In this document: positions 12,577-14,012 of the stretch, piece after piece
Numbering within the stretch: the stretch's first letter is position 1
Layout of the letters: every line of letters starts with the position of its first letter
Assembly: GCA_964370855.1 (NCBI GenBank)
Contig: CAYJMF010000116.1
Location: 1-14,012 of the forward strand
DNA from: JAKLKS01 sp964370855
GTDB taxonomy: Bacteria; Planctomycetota; JAJSAM01; JAKLKS01
Reading direction: 5' to 3'
Length of the DNA stretch: 14,012 bases
Made by a program: the position numbers and the translations under genes
Notes under the pieces: generated by a model
What the model was told of the DNA's origin: nothing
The model's database searches: none
What the model saw: the letters and a program-made list of their open reading frames with translations, nothing else

Positions 12577-13466
12577 CCCCCGAGGAACCGCCGCACCAGC
12601 GGCAGGATCCTCTCCCCCGCGTCCTCGAGCACGAGGTGGCCCGCGTCCTCGAACCGGTGGACCTCGGCGGCGGGGAACCGCCGCTCCCACTCGGCGAGGA
12701 ACGCCCCGTCGAAGATGAAGTCCCGCATCCCCCAGCAGAGCAGCATCGGGGTCGCGGCGAAGCGCGGGAGCGCCGCCTCCGCCTCCTCGAGGAGCGGCCA
12801 GGCGCGATCCCCGGGCCGGAGCGGGATGTCCTGCACGAAGCGCAGCGCCGCCCGCCGCCGGTCGAAGGAGCGCCAGGGGGCAAGGTAGGCGGCGCGCACC
12901 TCCGCCGTCATCGGGGTGGCGACGCAGCGCTTCACCCCGCCCCGCGCGAAGAGGTTGAGGCCGCGCACGAGGAAGGGGCCGAGGGGGGTGTTCCGCACCC
13001 AGTGGAGTTCCGGGGGGAACCGCTTCCCCGCGGGCAGGCGGAAGGCGGCGGTGTTGAGGACGACGAGGCGGGCGACCCGCTCCGGGCGGCGGGCGGCCCA
13101 GGCCATGCCGATCATGCCGCCCCAGTCGTGGAGGAGGAGGGTGACGGGTTCCCGCACATCAAGATGCTCCAGCAGCCTCTCCAGGTCCCCGACCCGCGAA
13201 GCGAGCGTGTAGTCGTACTCCCCGTCCCCGGGCGCATCGGAGAGCCCCATGCCCACGTGGTCCGGCACGATGCACCGGAACCGGTCCCGCAGTCCCGTCA
13301 CGAGATCCCTGTAGAAGAACGACCACCACGGGTTCCCGTGGAGCATCACCACCGGCGGCCCGCTCCCCTCGTCGAGATAGTGCATCCCGATCCCGCCTCC
13401 CCGGTCGAAGACGCGGCCGCGGAAGGGGTAGAGGCGGGGATCCGGGACGAAGGGGGCGGCCTTCAC
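12573..13466 (-). CDS. oleB: Olefin beta-lactone decarboxylase, OleB (alpha/beta hydrolase)
   Basis: A 297-aa alpha/beta hydrolase of the haloalkane-dehalogenase-like class. HGNPWWSFFYRDL (43-55) forms the oxyanion/halide-type loop, and Asp114 in LLHDWGGMIG is the nucleophile. The acid is likely Asp249 in WGMRDFIFD, and His277 in DAGHLVLED completes the triad. CIVPDHVGMGLSD and YDYTLASRVGDLERLLEHL are characteristic of OleB. It decarboxylates the beta-lactone from OleC to the olefin. The start is GTG (13464-13466) in a GTGA overlap with the oleA stop and without a Shine-Dalgarno site, so it is translationally coupled to oleA. The stop overlaps the convergent ATPase stop in the sequence CTAG (12573-12576). 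A simple haloalkane dehalogenase is less likely given oleA, oleC and oleD nearby. Confidence 0.92.
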   Translation of the reverse strand: MKAAPFVPDPRLYPFRGRVFDRGGGIGMHYLDEGSGPPVVMLHGNPWWSFFYRDLVTGLRDRFRCIVPDHVGMGLSDAPGDGEYDYTLASRVGDLERLLEHLDVREPVTLLLHDWGGMIGMAWAARRPERVARLVVLNTAAFRLPAGKRFPPELHWVRNTPLGPFLVRGLNLFARGGVKRCVATPMTAEVRAAYLAPWRSFDRRRAALRFVQDIPLRPGDRAWPLLEEAEAALPRFAATPMLLCWGMRDFIFDGAFLAEWERRFPAAEVHRFEDAGHLVLEDAGERILPLVRRFLGG

Positions 13467-14012
13467 CAGTCGAGGGCGAGCATCATGCAGTTCAGCCCGC
13501 TGCCGATGCCGAGGAAGGCGACCCGCATCCCCGGCGCGAGGACCCCGCGCTCCTCGGCCAGCGCGGCGGTGAGGGGGAGCGAGACGGTGCCGATGTTGCC
13601 GAGGGAACGGTAGGTGGCGAAGTCCCGGTCCGCGGGGATGCCGAGGGAGCGGAGGATCGACTCCTGGTGGCCGGAGCCGACCTGGTGGCAGATGACGCGG
13701 TCCACCTGCTCCGTGGTCCAGCGGGCCTCGGCGAGGAGGGCCTGCCAGGTGCGCTTCCCGAGCTCGACACCGTGCTTGAGGACGGAGACGGAGTCCGTGT
13801 CCATGAAAGGGAGCGCGCGGCCTCCGCCCACGTCCTCGAGTCCCCAGGTGCAGAGGCCGTGGTGCTCCGGGGCCGACTGCTGCTCGCCGGCGACGAGCCG
13901 GCGGCGGGGGGAGGCGGCGGGGTCGTGGGGGGCGCCGCCGGCCTGCGCCGCGCCGGGGCCGCCGGTGGGGGTGGGGGGCGCCGTGTTGAAGAACAGCAAG
14001 GGCCCGGCGGCC
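13463..14012 (-). CDS. oleA: OleA, 3-oxoacyl-ACP synthase III-like condensing enzyme (5' part outside the window)
   Basis: Only the C-terminal about 183 residues are visible; the frame stays open to the window edge. OleA performs a head-to-head Claisen condensation of two fatty acyl thioesters to a 2-alkyl-3-keto acid. Visible markers are the catalytic His in DRVICHQVGSGHQ, the catalytic Asn in RSLGNIGTVSLPL, and the family C-terminus LGIGSGLNCMMLALDW. TDSVSVLKHGVELGKRTW and EHHGLCTWGLED also fit the OleA/FabH-like branch. The nucleophilic Cys and the partner Glu lie upstream, outside the window. A Gly/Ala/Pro-rich stretch (about 13900-13990) precedes the recognisable part and looks longer than the usual loop. 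The stop overlaps the oleB start (GTGA). Confidence 0.88.
   Translation of the reverse strand, partial: AAGPLLFFNTAPPTPTGGPGAAQAGGAPHDPAASPRRRLVAGEQQSAPEHHGLCTWGLEDVGGGRALPFMDTDSVSVLKHGVELGKRTWQALLAEARWTTEQVDRVICHQVGSGHQESILRSLGIPADRDFATYRSLGNIGTVSLPLTAALAEERGVLAPGMRVAFLGIGSGLNCMMLALDW

Noticed and set aside
12573..13466. Haloalkane dehalogenase
   Set aside because: The fold and motifs match, but overlap with oleA and the nearby oleC and oleD make the beta-lactone decarboxylase OleB the better reading.
11226..13613. 795-codon + strand open frame across the ATPase and oleB
   Set aside because: Out of frame with the ATPase, which has intact Walker motifs, and antisense to oleB with its intact catalytic triad.

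Overview
The window is a very GC-rich bacterial chromosome segment with strong G/C third-position preference, short intergenic gaps and both strands coding. No rRNA, tRNA, CRISPR array, phage gene or transposase was seen. The gene content (olefin-biosynthesis ole genes, an archaeal-type HMG-CoA synthase/thiolase/DUF35 triad, paired Crp/Fnr regulators) would suit a high-GC Gram-negative lineage of the deltaproteobacterial or Myxococcota kind, but no marker gene fixes the taxonomy and I hold that loosely.

Left part (1-3372, + strand): a small unknown protein with an internal 43-residue duplication is followed by a likely operon of archaeal-type HMG-CoA synthase, SCP2/archaeal-type thiolase and a DUF35 zinc-ribbon/OB-fold protein. 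This is the set that forms the acetoacetyl-CoA thiolase/HMG-CoA synthase complex in archaea. In a bacterium it may feed a mevalonate route or a related acyl-CoA condensation; no HMG-CoA reductase is in view. A GC-rich hairpin separates it from the next, convergent genes.

Middle part (3388-6132): two tandem paralogous Crp/Fnr-family regulators lie on the minus strand. A SAM-dependent methyltransferase is divergent from them and has a recognisable promoter. Its 3' side meets a 206-bp intergenic element bounded by 32-bp imperfect inverted repeats.

Right part (6131-14012): a complete set of long-chain olefin (ole) functions lies on the minus strand in the classical order oleA-oleB-oleC-oleD, but split by two plus-strand genes. 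A DUF4143 AAA-type ATPase sits between oleB and oleC, and an ALDH7-family aldehyde dehydrogenase between oleC and oleD. An Sfp-type phosphopantetheinyl transferase is translationally coupled to oleD. OleA would condense two fatty acyl thioesters, OleD reduce the 2-alkyl-3-keto acid, OleC form a beta-lactone and OleB decarboxylate it to a cis-olefin. oleA is cut by the window end.

Regulatory layout: operon-internal genes use Shine-Dalgarno sites or GTGA overlaps. Several unit-leading genes (Crp/Fnr copy 1, methyltransferase, oleD, ALDH, oleC, probably the ATPase) instead have a -10-like hexamer only 6-9 nt before the start codon, which suggests leaderless mRNAs. The ATPase start is preceded by a perfect 14-bp-arm palindrome that contains its putative promoter and faces oleC. 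That module, its tight fit between oleB and oleC, and the PPTase coupling are the most noteworthy features.
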